Source: Caulobacter hibisci (GTDB taxonomy: Bacteria > Pseudomonadota > Alphaproteobacteria > Caulobacterales > Caulobacteraceae). Taken from it: 64,000 nucleotides of DNA. Position numbers and translations under genes: made by a program. Location of the stretch: positions 124,001 through 188,000 of the forward strand of contig NZ_JADWOX010000010.1 of assembly GCF_016135805.1 (NCBI RefSeq), in the 5' to 3' direction. Positions 31,542 to 40,729 of this stretch are shown in pieces (the stretch's first letter is position 1; each line of letters starts with the position of its first letter). The notes below the pieces were generated by a model. It was not told the origin of the DNA. It ran no database searches and saw only the letters and a list, made by a program, of their open reading frames with translations.

Positions 31542-31587
31542 CTTGGATCCAAGCCCGCGCTCGCCGCCCATGTTGGAAAAACATGGG
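31542..31587. promoter_or_regulatory. Two palindromes upstream of the GH1 gene
   Basis: CTTGGATCCAAG (31542-31553) is a perfect 12-base palindrome. CCCATGTT (31567-31574) and AACATGGG (31580-31587) form perfect 8-base arms around GGAAA. They lie within 70 bases downstream of the AraC regulator stop and upstream of the GTG start of the glycosidase, so they are operator candidates. Confidence 0.45.
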
Positions 31588-31597
31588 AGAGGAAATC

Positions 31598-32914
31598 GTG
31601 GATCGTCGCACCCTGATGCTGCAGGCCGCAGCCCTGGCAGCCCTGGCAGCCCTGCCGGCCGGCAAGGCCCTGGCCGCGTCGCCCAAGTTCCCCGACCGCT
31701 TTCTGTGGGGCGCCTCGACGGCGGGCCACCAGATCGAGGGCAACAACGTCGCCAGCGACTTCTGGCTGATGGAGAACGTCGAACCGCGCGGTTTCGCCGA
31801 ACCGTCGGGCGATGCGGTCAACAGTTTCGCGCTGTGGCCGCGCGACCTCGACCTGGTGAAGGCGCTGGGGCTGAACACCTATCGTTTCTCGCTGGAATGG
31901 AGTCGGATCGAGCCGGAGCGGGGTCTGGTGTCGATCGCCATGCTTGACCACTACAAGGCGATGATCGAGGGCTGCCGGGCGCGCGGCCTGACGCCGATCG
32001 TGACCTTCAACCACTTCTCGTGCCCGCGCTGGTTCACGGCGGCGGGCGGCTGGACCCACGCCGACTCGCCGGCCCTGTTCGCGGCCTTCTGCGACCGCGC
32101 CATGCGGCATCTGGGGGACCAGATCGGCTACGCCGTGACCCTGAACGAGCCGAACCTGCCGGCCCTGCTGCTGTGGACCCCGATCCCGGCCAAGGCCTAC
32201 GACCAGAAGGCGGCCAATCGCGCCGCGGCGGCCAAGGCCGTCGGCGCGGCCAGCTTCCCCGGCGGCTTCATGTTCCGGGCCGACGAGTTCGCGCCGATGG
32301 TCGCCAACCTCGTGGCCGCCCACCGCCAGGGCAAGGCGGCGATCAAGGCCGTGCGCGGCGACCTGCCGGTGGGCATGAGCCTTTCGGTGGCCGACGACCA
32401 GGCGGCGGGGCCCAGCAGCAAGCGCGACGTCAAGCGGGCGGCGGCCTACGGCGTCTGGCTGGAGGCGGCGCGCGACGACGACTTCGTGGGTGTGCAGAAC
32501 TATGTCCGCACCCAGATCGACGCCAATGGAACCCTGCCGCCGCCGCACGACGCGCCGCAGAGCGACATGCACACCGAGATCTATCCGGCCTCGCTGGGCG
32601 GGTCGGTGCGCTATGTGCACGAAGCCACCAAGCGACCGGTCCTGGTCACCGAGCACGGCCTGAGCACCCAGGACGACCGCTTGCGCGCGGCCTTCATCCC
32701 GCTGGCCCTGGCCAGCCTGAAACAGGCGATCGACGACGGCGTGCCGGTGCTGGGCTATGTTCACTGGTCGCTGCTGGACAATTTCGAATGGTACCAGGGC
32801 TACGCCCAGAAGTTCGGCCTGGTCGCCGTCGACCGGAAGACCTTCGCGCGGACGCCCAAGCCCAGCGCTCACGTACTGGGCGCGATCGCCAGGGCCAACG
32901 CCGTGGCCGGCTGA
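31598..32914 (+). CDS. Exported glycoside hydrolase GH1 (beta-glucosidase-like)
   Basis: A 438-residue GH1 enzyme. After a Tat-like or Sec leader (MDRRTLMLQAAALAALAALPAGKALA), the (beta/alpha)8 barrel begins with FPDRFLWGASTAGHQIEGNN. The acid/base Glu is in AVTLNEPNLPAL and the nucleophile Glu in VLVTEHGLSTQDD. These indicate cleavage of beta-linked glucosides in the periplasm. GTG at 31598 is preferred: GGAGAGGA precedes it, whereas an ATG at 31583 lies inside the palindrome 31567-31587. It follows the AraC regulator, which may respond to the sugar. Confidence 0.87.
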   Translation: MDRRTLMLQAAALAALAALPAGKALAASPKFPDRFLWGASTAGHQIEGNNVASDFWLMENVEPRGFAEPSGDAVNSFALWPRDLDLVKALGLNTYRFSLEWSRIEPERGLVSIAMLDHYKAMIEGCRARGLTPIVTFNHFSCPRWFTAAGGWTHADSPALFAAFCDRAMRHLGDQIGYAVTLNEPNLPALLLWTPIPAKAYDQKAANRAAAAKAVGAASFPGGFMFRADEFAPMVANLVAAHRQGKAAIKAVRGDLPVGMSLSVADDQAAGPSSKRDVKRAAAYGVWLEAARDDDFVGVQNYVRTQIDANGTLPPPHDAPQSDMHTEIYPASLGGSVRYVHEATKRPVLVTEHGLSTQDDRLRAAFIPLALASLKQAIDDGVPVLGYVHWSLLDNFEWYQGYAQKFGLVAVDRKTFARTPKPSAHVLGAIARANAVAG

Positions 32915-32987
32915 GGCGGGAGCTTTCGCCCGCACTTCTGGAGTTTTCGCCAAAGCCAGGGGGCGCCGCGCCTGCTAGGTCCGCGCC

Positions 32988-33947
32988 ATGATCAGTCCCC
33001 GCAATCTCCTGCTCGGCCTTCTCTACGGTCTCGTCGCCGGCGCCCTGTGGGGCGGGGTGTTCCTGGCGCCGAAGCTGCTGGAGGCGTTCACGCCGCTGCA
33101 GATGACGGCCGGGCGCTACATCGCCTACGGCCTGGCGGCGGCCGTGCTGCTGGCCCCGAGCTGGAAGTCGGTGATGGCGCGGATGGACCGCCGTGACTGG
33201 CGCGATCTCGCCGCCCTGAGCCTGCTGGGCAACCTCGTGTACTATGTGGGCCTGTCGGTGGCGGTGCAGACGGCGGGCGTGGCCCTGGCCTCGCTGATCA
33301 TCGGCCTGCTGCCGGTGACCATCACCCTGGCCGGTGCGCGGCGGGGGGAGGGCACGCCGCTGCGGACGCTGGTCGCGCCCCTGGCCCTGATCGTCGCCGG
33401 CGGGGTGTGCATCAACGTGGCGGTGTTCACCGCGCCGTCGGGTGCGCCGGCCGGCAAGCTGGTGCTGGGCGTGCTGGGCGCGACCCTGGCCCTGGCGGTG
33501 TGGACCGCCTACGCCGTCTGGAACGCCCGCCGCTTGGCCGCGACCCCGAAGTTCAACAGCCACGAGTGGTCGCTGCTGACCGGGCTGGCCACCGGCCTGC
33601 TGTCGCTGGTGCTGGTGGTTCCGGCCTTCCTGTTGGGCGGTAAGGGTCATCCGCCACAGGCCTGGACCTGGTTCTGGACGGTCAGCTTCGCGGTCGCCAT
33701 CGGGGCCTCGGTAATCGGCAACGGCCTTTGGAACGCCGCCAGCCGCCTGCTGCCCCTGTCGCTGTCGGGCCAGCTGATCGTGTTCGAGACCCTGTTCGCC
33801 CTGCTCTACGGCTTCCTGCACGAGGGCCGCTGGCCGCACGGGCTGGAGTGGGCGGCGATCGTGCTGATGCTGGCGGGGGTGCTGTGGTCGGTGCGGCTGC
33901 ATCGGCCCGGGGCGCATGCGGGACCCCAGCACGCGGGGGCCGAATAG
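32988..33947 (+). CDS. EamA-family (DMT superfamily) transporter
   Basis: A 319-residue membrane protein with about ten hydrophobic spans: LLYGLVAGALWGGVFLAPKLLE at the start, QMTAGRYIAYGLAAAVLL, repeated Leu/Val/Ala spans, and IVLMLAGVLWSVRLHR near the end. It belongs to the drug/metabolite transporter superfamily and is only distantly similar to the EamA protein at 12695. A metabolite exporter is likely; the substrate is unknown. It lies 73 bases after the GH1 gene, so co-expression with sugar metabolism is possible but not shown. Confidence 0.85.
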   Translation: MISPRNLLLGLLYGLVAGALWGGVFLAPKLLEAFTPLQMTAGRYIAYGLAAAVLLAPSWKSVMARMDRRDWRDLAALSLLGNLVYYVGLSVAVQTAGVALASLIIGLLPVTITLAGARRGEGTPLRTLVAPLALIVAGGVCINVAVFTAPSGAPAGKLVLGVLGATLALAVWTAYAVWNARRLAATPKFNSHEWSLLTGLATGLLSLVLVVPAFLLGGKGHPPQAWTWFWTVSFAVAIGASVIGNGLWNAASRLLPLSLSGQLIVFETLFALLYGFLHEGRWPHGLEWAAIVLMLAGVLWSVRLHRPGAHAGPQHAGAE

Positions 33948-34075
33948 GTCGCCGCAAACCTGACGCGAACATGAACAGCCGCGTTCAGGTCGGGTTCAAA
34001 CGGCGAGGCTCATAAAGATCCTCAACAGCGCCGCCCTCGGGATTGGCGACGCTTCTGGAACAAGGAGCACATGCC

Positions 34076-34498
34076 ATGAAGACCTTCGGTAAGTTCAGCA
34101 AGATCGCCATCGGCGCCACCATCGCCGGCGCCATGATCCTGCCCGCCTCGGCCGCCTTCGCCGGCGATCGCGGCAAGAGCAACAAGACCGAGCGCGCCAT
34201 CCTGGGCGCCGTGCTGGGCGGTGTCGCCGGCGCGGCCCTGTCGGACGGCGACGGCGGCGCTATCGCCCTGGGCGCGGTCGCCGGCGGCGCGCTGGGCGTG
34301 GCCACGGCCAAGGACAAGCGCGATCACCGCTACAGCAGCCGCTACAACGAGCGCCGCCCGTACTACAGCGACAGCCGCTACGGCTATAACGACCGTTACG
34401 ACCGTCGCGACGATTACCGGGATGGGCGCCGGGATGGCCGCCGCTACCAGGGCGACCGCTACAACACGTCCTACGACTACTACGGTCAGCGTCGCTAA
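34076..34498 (+). CDS. Exported glycine-zipper protein with basic tyrosine-rich tail
   Basis: A 140-residue exported protein. The signal peptide (MKTFGKFSKIAIGATIAGAMILPASAAFA) is followed by KTERAILGAVLGGVAGAALSDG and IALGAVAGGALGVA, a glycine zipper of the same type as 24884 and 25300. The C-terminal 60 residues are Tyr/Arg/Asp-rich (RRPYYSDSRYGYNDRYDRRDD). Probably an outer-membrane or periplasmic structural protein. The start at 34076 has AAGGAG upstream. A strong terminator follows, so it is monocistronic. Confidence 0.82.
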   Translation: MKTFGKFSKIAIGATIAGAMILPASAAFAGDRGKSNKTERAILGAVLGGVAGAALSDGDGGAIALGAVAGGALGVATAKDKRDHRYSSRYNERRPYYSDSRYGYNDRYDRRDDYRDGRRDGRRYQGDRYNTSYDYYGQRR

Positions 34499-34525
34499 GC
34501 TTGACCGCTGACAAGCTAGGCAGAG

Positions 34526-34557
34526 CGCCGCCCCTTCTCGAAGGGGCGGCGTTTTTT
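34526..34557 (+). terminator. Rho-independent terminator
   Basis: Perfect arms CGCCGCCCCTT (34526-34536) and AAGGGGCGGCG (34541-34551), loop CTCG, then TTTTTT. It lies 28 bases after the stop of the glycine-zipper gene. Confidence 0.92.
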
Positions 34558-34676
34558 GCGTCCTCAGGTAAAGGAAAACCGCCTCGCGCACTGTGCGGCG
34601 CGCGAAATCTGCTATAGCGCCCATGAAGGACGACGCGCGGTGACGCGTCGGAACGAGGGAGCGCACGACAGGCGAC

Positions 34677-36941
34677 ATGGCAGGCCCCGGCATCGCCGTT
34701 CGAGGACCCCGCAGCCTGCTTCGCCAGATCCGCGAGGCCATGGCCGGCGGCGGGCCCGCACAGGCCAAGCTCGACATGGTGGTGCGCACCATCGCCGTCT
34801 CGATGGTGGCGGAAGTCTGCTCGATCTATCTGCGCCGCGCCTCCAACGACCTGGAGCTGTTCGCCACCGAAGGCCTGTCGCGCGACGCCGTCCACGTCAC
34901 CCGCATGAAGCCGGGCGAAGGCCTGGTCGGCGAGACCATGCGCCTGGGCCGGCCGCTGAACCTGTCGGACGCCGCCAGCCACCCGTCGTTCTCGTATCGT
35001 CCGGAAACGGGCGAAGATCCCTACCACGCCTTCCTGGCGGTGCCGCTGCTGCGCGGCGGCCGGGCCATCGGCGTGCTCGTCGTCCAGAACCGCACCGAGC
35101 GGGTCTATGAGGACGAGGAGGTCGAGGACCTGCAGATCATCGCCATGGTGCTGGCCGAGATGGTCAGCTCCAGCGAACTGCTGGGCGCCGACGAGCTCAA
35201 GGACGTCGAGCTGGCCCCGCACAAGCCCGAGCGGCTGAAGGGCGCGCGGTTCGCCGAAGGCCTCGCTTACGGCGTGGCCGTGCTGCACGAGCAGCCGGTG
35301 GCGCCCGAGCAGCTGCTGTCGGACGACGCCCTGGCCGAGGAGGCCCGGCTGAAATGGGCCATCGAGGCGCTTCAGACCCAGATCGACGAGATGCTGGACG
35401 GCCAGCACGGCCTAGTCGGCGCCAGCTACGAGGTGCTCGACACCTACCGCCTGTTCGCCCACGACCGGGGCTGGAACCGGGGCCTGCAAGAGGCGGTGCG
35501 CTCGGGCCTGACGGCGGAAGCCGCGGTCGAGCGGGTGCGCTCCGAGCATCGCGCCCGGCTGGGCCAGGCCCGCGATCCCTATCTGCGCGAGCGTCTGCAC
35601 GACCTGGAAGACCTCAACGACCGGCTGCTGCGTCACCTGTCGGGCGATGTGCACGCCGTGCGTCAGCTGCCTGAGAACGCCATCCTGATCGCACGGAACC
35701 TCGGTCCCGCCGACCTGCTGGAATACGACCGCACCAAGCTGAAGGGCATCCTGCTCGAGGAGGGCTCGGCGGCCAGTCACGCCGGCATCGTCGCCCGGGC
35801 GCTCGACATTCCGTGCGTCGGCCGCCTGGCCGGCCTGCGCGATCGGGTCAGCGAAGGCGACCCCGTGGTGGTCGACGCCGAAACGGCCGAGGCCTGGCTG
35901 CGCCCACGCGCCGACGTGGTCACCGCCCTGAAGGCGCGGATGGAGGTGCGGGCCCAGCGCAAGGCCGAGTTCGCCCGCTTGCGCGACACGCCTGCCTTCA
36001 CCCGGGACGGCTCCAAGGTCACCCTGCTGATGAACGCGGGACTGGCCGTCGACCTCGACATCCTGGGCGAGACCGGCGCGGAGGGCATCGGCCTGTTCCG
36101 CACCGAGTTCCAGTTCATGGTCGCCGAGGAGATGCCCCGGCTGGAGGCCCAGACGGCGCTCTACGAGAAGGTGCTGGAGGCCGCCGACGGCATGCCGGTG
36201 ACCTTCCGCACGCTCGACCTGGGCGGCGACAAGCTGCTGCCGTACATGGAGCTTGAGCGCGAGGACAATCCGGCCCTGGGCTGGCGCGCCGTGCGCATGG
36301 GCCTCGACCGTCCGGCCCTGCTGCGCCTGCAGATCCGCGCCCTGATCAAGGCCTCGCGTGGTCGCGAGCTGCGGATCATGTTCCCGCTGGTGGCCAATGT
36401 GGACGAGTTCCGCGCCGCCCGGGCCTTCGTCGACCAGGAAGTGGCCTGGGCCCTGAAGCGCGGCCGTCCGGCGCCGGCCCGGCTGGACGTCGGGGCGATG
36501 ATCGAGGCCCCGTCGCTTCTGTGGCATTTGGACGCGTTGCTGCCGATGACCGACTTCGTCTCGGTCGGCACCAACGACCTGATGCAGTACCTGTTCGCCG
36601 CCGACCGGGGCAATCCGCGGGTGTCGGACCGCTACGACCCGCTGTCGCCGGCGGCCCTGCGCGCGCTGAAGACCATACAGCAGGCCTGCGAGGACACCGG
36701 CACGCCGGTGTCGGTGTGCGGCGAGATGGCTGGGCGGCCGCTGGAGGCCTTCGCCTTGGTGGCCTTGGGTTTCGACCGCCTGTCGATGCCGCCGGCCGGC
36801 ATCGGGCCGGTCAAGCAGATGGTGCTGTCGTGCGATCGCGAAGCCGCCCGGCGCAATGTCGAGGCCCTGCTGAAGGGCTCCGGCGGCTCGCTCCGGGGCG
36901 AGATCGAAACCTTGGCCAGGAAGCTCTATGTCGCCGTCTAG
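34677..36941 (+). CDS. ptsP: Phosphoenolpyruvate-protein phosphotransferase PtsP (enzyme I-Ntr)
   Basis: A 754-residue enzyme I of the nitrogen-related PTS. A GAF sensor (about 15-150) is followed by the PEP-utiliser domains. The phosphoacceptor His368 is in GSAASHAGIVARAL, with the TIM-barrel PEP-binding block (GLFRTEFQFMVAEEMP) and the C-terminal VSVCGEMAG. It passes phosphate from PEP to NPr and EIIA-Ntr, signalling carbon/nitrogen state in the cytoplasm. In Caulobacter this pathway influences (p)ppGpp and cell-cycle control. Length and motifs are intact. It normally follows lysC, from which it is here separated by 4.8 kb. Confidence 0.95.
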   Translation: MAGPGIAVRGPRSLLRQIREAMAGGGPAQAKLDMVVRTIAVSMVAEVCSIYLRRASNDLELFATEGLSRDAVHVTRMKPGEGLVGETMRLGRPLNLSDAASHPSFSYRPETGEDPYHAFLAVPLLRGGRAIGVLVVQNRTERVYEDEEVEDLQIIAMVLAEMVSSSELLGADELKDVELAPHKPERLKGARFAEGLAYGVAVLHEQPVAPEQLLSDDALAEEARLKWAIEALQTQIDEMLDGQHGLVGASYEVLDTYRLFAHDRGWNRGLQEAVRSGLTAEAAVERVRSEHRARLGQARDPYLRERLHDLEDLNDRLLRHLSGDVHAVRQLPENAILIARNLGPADLLEYDRTKLKGILLEEGSAASHAGIVARALDIPCVGRLAGLRDRVSEGDPVVVDAETAEAWLRPRADVVTALKARMEVRAQRKAEFARLRDTPAFTRDGSKVTLLMNAGLAVDLDILGETGAEGIGLFRTEFQFMVAEEMPRLEAQTALYEKVLEAADGMPVTFRTLDLGGDKLLPYMELEREDNPALGWRAVRMGLDRPALLRLQIRALIKASRGRELRIMFPLVANVDEFRAARAFVDQEVAWALKRGRPAPARLDVGAMIEAPSLLWHLDALLPMTDFVSVGTNDLMQYLFAADRGNPRVSDRYDPLSPAALRALKTIQQACEDTGTPVSVCGEMAGRPLEAFALVALGFDRLSMPPAGIGPVKQMVLSCDREAARRNVEALLKGSGGSLRGEIETLARKLYVAV

Positions 36942-36981
36942 ACTGATGGCGCGTTAACCTTGCGGCCAAGTTTATTTCATT

Positions 36982-37061
36982 GAATCCGGCTACTTACTTT
37001 GATATCCACAATCGAATGTTAACAAAGGCCGGCTAGAGTCGGCTCATGGTCGGTCGGACTC
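36982..37061. promoter_or_regulatory. GANTC cluster upstream of rodZ
   Basis: Three GANTC sites within 80 bases: GAATC at 36982, GAGTC at 37036 and GACTC at 37057, all in the 157-base region between ptsP and rodZ. CcrM methylates GANTC late in the cycle, so this could make rodZ expression depend on replication state. The sites are visible; the regulation is inference. Confidence 0.45.
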
Positions 37062-37098
37062 TCGTGCGACGCGAATTTTCTGGGGTGATCTGTTCGTC

Positions 37099-38169
37099 AT
37101 GCCGCTCGACACGGGCAGGGTGAGTCATTTGAGCTTGGTCGCCGAAGGCGACCGCGACGAGGCGGCCGCCGTTGCGAGCCAGCCCTCGGTCGATCACGGC
37201 GTCGATCTGGGCGAGGCCCTTCAGGCGGCCCGCCTGTTCCATGGCATGACCCTTCAGGACGTGGCCGACGCCACCCGCATCCGCCAGGCCTATGTCGAGG
37301 CCCTGGAGGCCATGCGCCTGGACGACCTGCCGTCTCGTCCCTTCACCATCGGCTACATCAAGGCCGTGGCCAATCTGCTGGGCCTGGACGCCGAGGCGGC
37401 CGTGGCCCGCTTCAAGCTGGAAGCCCATGACGAGGCCGAGCCGCTGCGCGCGCCGATCGGCGTGGCCCGTCAGCGCGACCCGCGCCTGGGGCTGCTGCTG
37501 GCCGGCGGCCTGCTGGTCGGCGGCGCCATCGTGCTGTGGAACGTCGCCCAGCGCGCCATGACCCATGACACCGAGCCCAAGGCGCAGGTGGCCTCGCAGG
37601 CCGCGCCGACGGCTCCGGCGGGCGCCGCGCCCGTCCAGGCCGGCGGCGCCGTCTCGCTGGGCGCGCCCCTGCCGGCCCCGGTCGAATCCACCACCCCGAC
37701 GCCCTATGTGACGCCCGGCCTGGAGGCCGCCGCCGCCGCTGGCGGTTCGGCCGACGCCGTGGCCGCCGCCGCCAAGGCCCGCAAGGAAGCCGAGGCCCAG
37801 GCCGCGCCCGAGGCGATCGCCAATCTGGGCGCGCCGTTCAAGGCCAAGGGCGCGATGTACGGCGCGGCTCCGGTCGATTCGTCGGGCGTGATCCTGCAGG
37901 CTCGCAAGTCGACCTCGCTGGTGGTGCGCGGCGCCGACGGCGCGGTCTATTTCACCCGCTGGCTGTCGGCCGGCGACGCCTTCCGCGCCCCGCGCACGCC
38001 GGGCCTGGTGGCCGACGTGGCCGAGCCCGGCGCGGTGGACGTGTTCACCGGCGGCGTGCTGACCGGTCGTCTTTCGGCTCCGCAGACCCAGCTGGGCAAG
38101 CTGATCCCGGCGGCCCCGGCTCATCCGGCGACGGCTCCGGCCGCGCCGGCGATCGCGCGTCCCCAATAG
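37099..38169 (+). CDS. rodZ: RodZ-like cytoskeletal/morphogenesis protein
   Basis: A 356-residue membrane-spanning protein. The N-terminal helix-turn-helix (about 35-105, with LGEALQAARLFHGMTLQDVADATRI) binds MreB in RodZ proteins. LGLLLAGGLLVGGAIVLW is the single membrane span. An Ala/Pro-rich periplasmic linker leads to a RodZ C-terminal (DUF4115-like) domain around 250-330 (TSLVVRGADGAVYFTRWLSAGD). RodZ couples MreB to cell-wall synthesis and helps set rod shape. The start at 37099 is the first Met before a low-complexity leader. It is directly upstream of ispG, as in many proteobacteria. Confidence 0.87.
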   Translation: MPLDTGRVSHLSLVAEGDRDEAAAVASQPSVDHGVDLGEALQAARLFHGMTLQDVADATRIRQAYVEALEAMRLDDLPSRPFTIGYIKAVANLLGLDAEAAVARFKLEAHDEAEPLRAPIGVARQRDPRLGLLLAGGLLVGGAIVLWNVAQRAMTHDTEPKAQVASQAAPTAPAGAAPVQAGGAVSLGAPLPAPVESTTPTPYVTPGLEAAAAAGGSADAVAAAAKARKEAEAQAAPEAIANLGAPFKAKGAMYGAAPVDSSGVILQARKSTSLVVRGADGAVYFTRWLSAGDAFRAPRTPGLVADVAEPGAVDVFTGGVLTGRLSAPQTQLGKLIPAAPAHPATAPAAPAIARPQ

Positions 38170-38260
38170 GCCGCTTCGAGGATGCGGGGCGTTTCCCGAC
38201 GCTCCGCTCTTCTGTTCTTGGCCCCTTCTAACCGTGGGCAAGACCCACTAGATTGCGCCC

Positions 38261-39409
38261 ATGGCCGCTGACCACACCCACGTTCGTCCCTGGCGCATGA
38301 TCGAGCGCCGCAAGTCGCGCAAGATCCGCGTCGGCAATGTCGAGGTCGGCGGCGACGCGCCGATCTCGGTGCAGTCGATGACCAACACCCTGACCAGCGA
38401 CGCGGTCGCGACGCTGAACCAGATCCGCCAGCTGGAAGAGGCCGGCGCCGACATCGTTCGCGTCAGCTGTCCCGACGTCGACAGCACCACGGCCTTCAAG
38501 ACCATCGCCCGCGAGGCGAAGGTGCCGCTCGTGGCCGACATCCACTTCCACTACAAGCGCGGCATCGAGGCGGCCCAGGCCGGCGCGGCCTGCCTGCGGA
38601 TCAATCCGGGCAATATCGGCAGTCCCGACCGCGTGCGCGACGTGGTCAACGCCGCCCGCGACCACGGCTGCTCGATCCGCATCGGCGTCAACGCCGGTTC
38701 GCTGGAGCGGGAACTGCTGGAAAAGTACGGCGAGCCGTGCCCCGACGCCATGGTCGAGAGCGCGCTGAACCACGCCCGCATCCTGCAGGACCACGACTTC
38801 CACGAGTTCAAGATCAGCGTGAAGGCGTCCGATCCATTCATGACGGTGGCGGCCTATCACCAGCTGTCGGAACGCATCGACTGCCCGCTGCACCTTGGCG
38901 TCACCGAGGCCGGCGCCCTGCGCACCGGCACGGTCAAGAGCGCCATCGGCATGGGCTCGATGCTGTGGGCCGGCATCGGCGACACCATCCGCGTCAGCCT
39001 GGCCGCCGATCCGGTGGAAGAGATCAAGGTCGGCTTCGACATCCTGAAGTCGCTGGGCCTGCGCCACCGCGGCGTCAACATCATCGCCTGCCCCTCCTGC
39101 GCCCGTCAGGGCTTCAACGTCATCAAGACGGTGGAGCAGCTGGAAGAGCGCCTAGCCCACATCGCCACGCCCATGTCGCTGTCGATCATCGGCTGCGTGG
39201 TCAACGGCCCGGGCGAGGCCCTGATGACCGACATCGGCTTCACCGGCGGCGGGGCCGGGGCGGGCATGGTCTACATGGCCGGCAAGCCCGACCACAAGCA
39301 GTCCAACGACGGTATGATCGACCATATCGTCGAGCTGGTGGAGAAGAAGGCCGCCGAACTTCAGGCCGCCAAGGACGCCAAGGACGCCGAGGCGATCGCG
39401 GCCGAGTAG
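38261..39409 (+). CDS. ispG: (E)-4-hydroxy-3-methylbut-2-enyl-diphosphate synthase (flavodoxin)
   Basis: A 382-residue iron-sulfur enzyme of the MEP pathway of isoprenoid synthesis, converting MEcPP to HMBPP. The N-terminus [30 protein letters not shown] and [14 protein letters not shown] are the TIM-barrel signatures. The [4Fe-4S] ligands are in [12 protein letters not shown] and [13 protein letters not shown]. Length is as expected for the bacterial enzyme. The Ala/Lys-rich tail is common in Alphaproteobacteria. It follows rodZ by 91 bases. Confidence 0.96.
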   Translation: MAADHTHVRPWRMIERRKSRKIRVGNVEVGGDAPISVQSMTNTLTSDAVATLNQIRQLEEAGADIVRVSCPDVDSTTAFKTIAREAKVPLVADIHFHYKRGIEAAQAGAACLRINPGNIGSPDRVRDVVNAARDHGCSIRIGVNAGSLERELLEKYGEPCPDAMVESALNHARILQDHDFHEFKISVKASDPFMTVAAYHQLSERIDCPLHLGVTEAGALRTGTVKSAIGMGSMLWAGIGDTIRVSLAADPVEEIKVGFDILKSLGLRHRGVNIIACPSCARQGFNVIKTVEQLEERLAHIATPMSLSIIGCVVNGPGEALMTDIGFTGGGAGAGMVYMAGKPDHKQSNDGMIDHIVELVEKKAAELQAAKDAKDAEAIAAE

Positions 39410-39590
39410 AGCCGTTTTTGCTGACGCGGATTTTCGCGCCGTCACAAAAACTTCAAGCCTTTCAGCGTGCTGCGGCGTGCGCGCGCTCGCTTGTGCGCCT
39501 TCCAAATATTTCAATACCGACACTATCCAAGCTGGACTGTGCGTTTGGCCGCGTTTAGGTTGAGCCGGCAACGTTTAGTTGGGGGCTTTT

Positions 39591-40046
39591 ATGAAAACCT
39601 ATATCCGCGGCGCGTCGCTGTTCCTGGCGGCGGCGTCTCTGAGCGCCTGCGCCACTGTCACGCGCGGCACGACCCAGGCCTATACGATCGAATCCTCGCC
39701 GCCGGCCGAGGTGAAGACCTCGACGGGCTTCAGCTGTCCGTCGACGCCCTGCACCCTGAAGCTGCCCCGCAAGGAGGGCTTCACGGTCACGGTCAGCAAG
39801 GCCGGCTACAAGACCCAGACCGCCGAGGTGGTCAGCAAGATGAGCGGCGGCGGTGGCGCGGCCCTGGCCGGCAACGTCCTGGCCGGCGGCATCATCGGCA
39901 TGGGCGTCGACGCCTCGAGCGGCGCGCTCAACGATCTGACGCCCAACCCGCTGAAGGTGGTGCTGGAGCCGGAAGTCGCCGCCGCGCCGGCCGCCGAAAC
40001 CGCCGCCGCCCCGGCCGCCCCGGCCGCCGCGAGCGGCACGCCGTGA
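39591..40046 (+). CDS. PEGA-like lipoprotein
   Basis: A 151-residue lipoprotein: a signal peptide with lipobox SLSACATV, then a PEGA-like fold (TRGTTQAYTIESSPPAEVKTS and VTVSKAGYKTQTAEV) often seen in surface proteins. The C-terminus is Ala/Pro-rich. Probably anchored in the outer membrane. It overlaps the next lipoprotein gene by four bases (GTGA at 40043), suggesting a lipoprotein pair operon. The start at 39591 is preferred over an in-frame start at 39579 because MKTYIRG gives a normal signal peptide. Confidence 0.78.
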   Translation: MKTYIRGASLFLAAASLSACATVTRGTTQAYTIESSPPAEVKTSTGFSCPSTPCTLKLPRKEGFTVTVSKAGYKTQTAEVVSKMSGGGGAALAGNVLAGGIIGMGVDASSGALNDLTPNPLKVVLEPEVAAAPAAETAAAPAAPAAASGTP

Positions 40047-40633
40047 GCCTCGTCCGCTCGCTTGGCCGTGTCGCGCGCGCGGCCCTGGTCGGCGCGGGCC
40101 TGTTGACCCTGGCGGCCTGCGCCAGCGCCTCCAAGCCCGAGCAGATGACGATCACCGCCAGCACGGTTCCGGCCGTGGCTCCCGGCGCGCCGGGCTACAA
40201 GGCGTTCCGGGTGATCGCCGTGCAGGGCGGCGGCGACACCAACCCGCTGTGGATGTCCAACGTCTCCGACAAGGACTTCAAGGTGGCGCTGGAGTCCTCG
40301 CTGAAGGGGCTGAACTACCTGGCCGACAGCAGCGACAAGGCCTTGCTGGAACTGACGGCAAGCATCGTCGACCTGCAACGGCCGATGGCCGGCATCGACA
40401 TGTCGGTGACCTCGAAGGTGCGTTACAGCGCCATCCCGGTCGGCGGCGGCGCGCCGGCGTTCGACGATACGGTCGCGGCCACGGGCACGGCTCACTTCGG
40501 TGAGTCCCTGCTCGCCGTCGAGCGTCTGCGCAAGGCCAACGAGGCGGCGATGCGGGCCAATATCGAGGCCTTCATCAAGCGTCTTCAGACCGGCCTGAAG
40601 GTCTCCGGCGCGACCGACATCTACACCAAGTAG
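40043..40633 (+). CDS. Hypothetical lipoprotein
   Basis: A 196-residue protein translated from GTG overlapping the stop of the PEGA-like gene. The signal peptide (VARAALVGAGLLTLAACAS) ends in a lipobox. The mature part is soluble alpha/beta (FRVIAVQGGGDTNPLWMSN and LKGLNYLADSSDKALLELTASIV). No domain recognised. It is likely the partner of the upstream lipoprotein. A terminator-like hairpin follows its stop, so the pair is a complete transcript. Confidence 0.75.
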   Translation: MSLVRSLGRVARAALVGAGLLTLAACASASKPEQMTITASTVPAVAPGAPGYKAFRVIAVQGGGDTNPLWMSNVSDKDFKVALESSLKGLNYLADSSDKALLELTASIVDLQRPMAGIDMSVTSKVRYSAIPVGGGAPAFDDTVAATGTAHFGESLLAVERLRKANEAAMRANIEAFIKRLQTGLKVSGATDIYTK

Positions 40634-40678
40634 TCGACGCGGGGCCTGATCCGTTCAGGTTCCAGGTCGCCAAGTCAT

Positions 40679-40717
40679 GAACCCGGCGGCGCTTTTGCGT
40701 CGCCGGGTTCTTTCGTT
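40679..40717 (+). terminator. Intrinsic terminator after the lipoprotein pair
   Basis: Perfect arms GAACCCGGCG (40679-40688) and CGCCGGGTTC (40701-40710) with a 12-base loop, followed by TTTCGTTT. It sits between the plus-strand lipoprotein gene and the convergent MocR gene. Confidence 0.8.
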
Positions 40718-40729
40718 TCGGATCGCGGT

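Noticed and set aside
34611..34616. GCTATA as the -10 of a ptsP promoter
   Set aside because: No TTGACG-like element is found 16-18 bases upstream.
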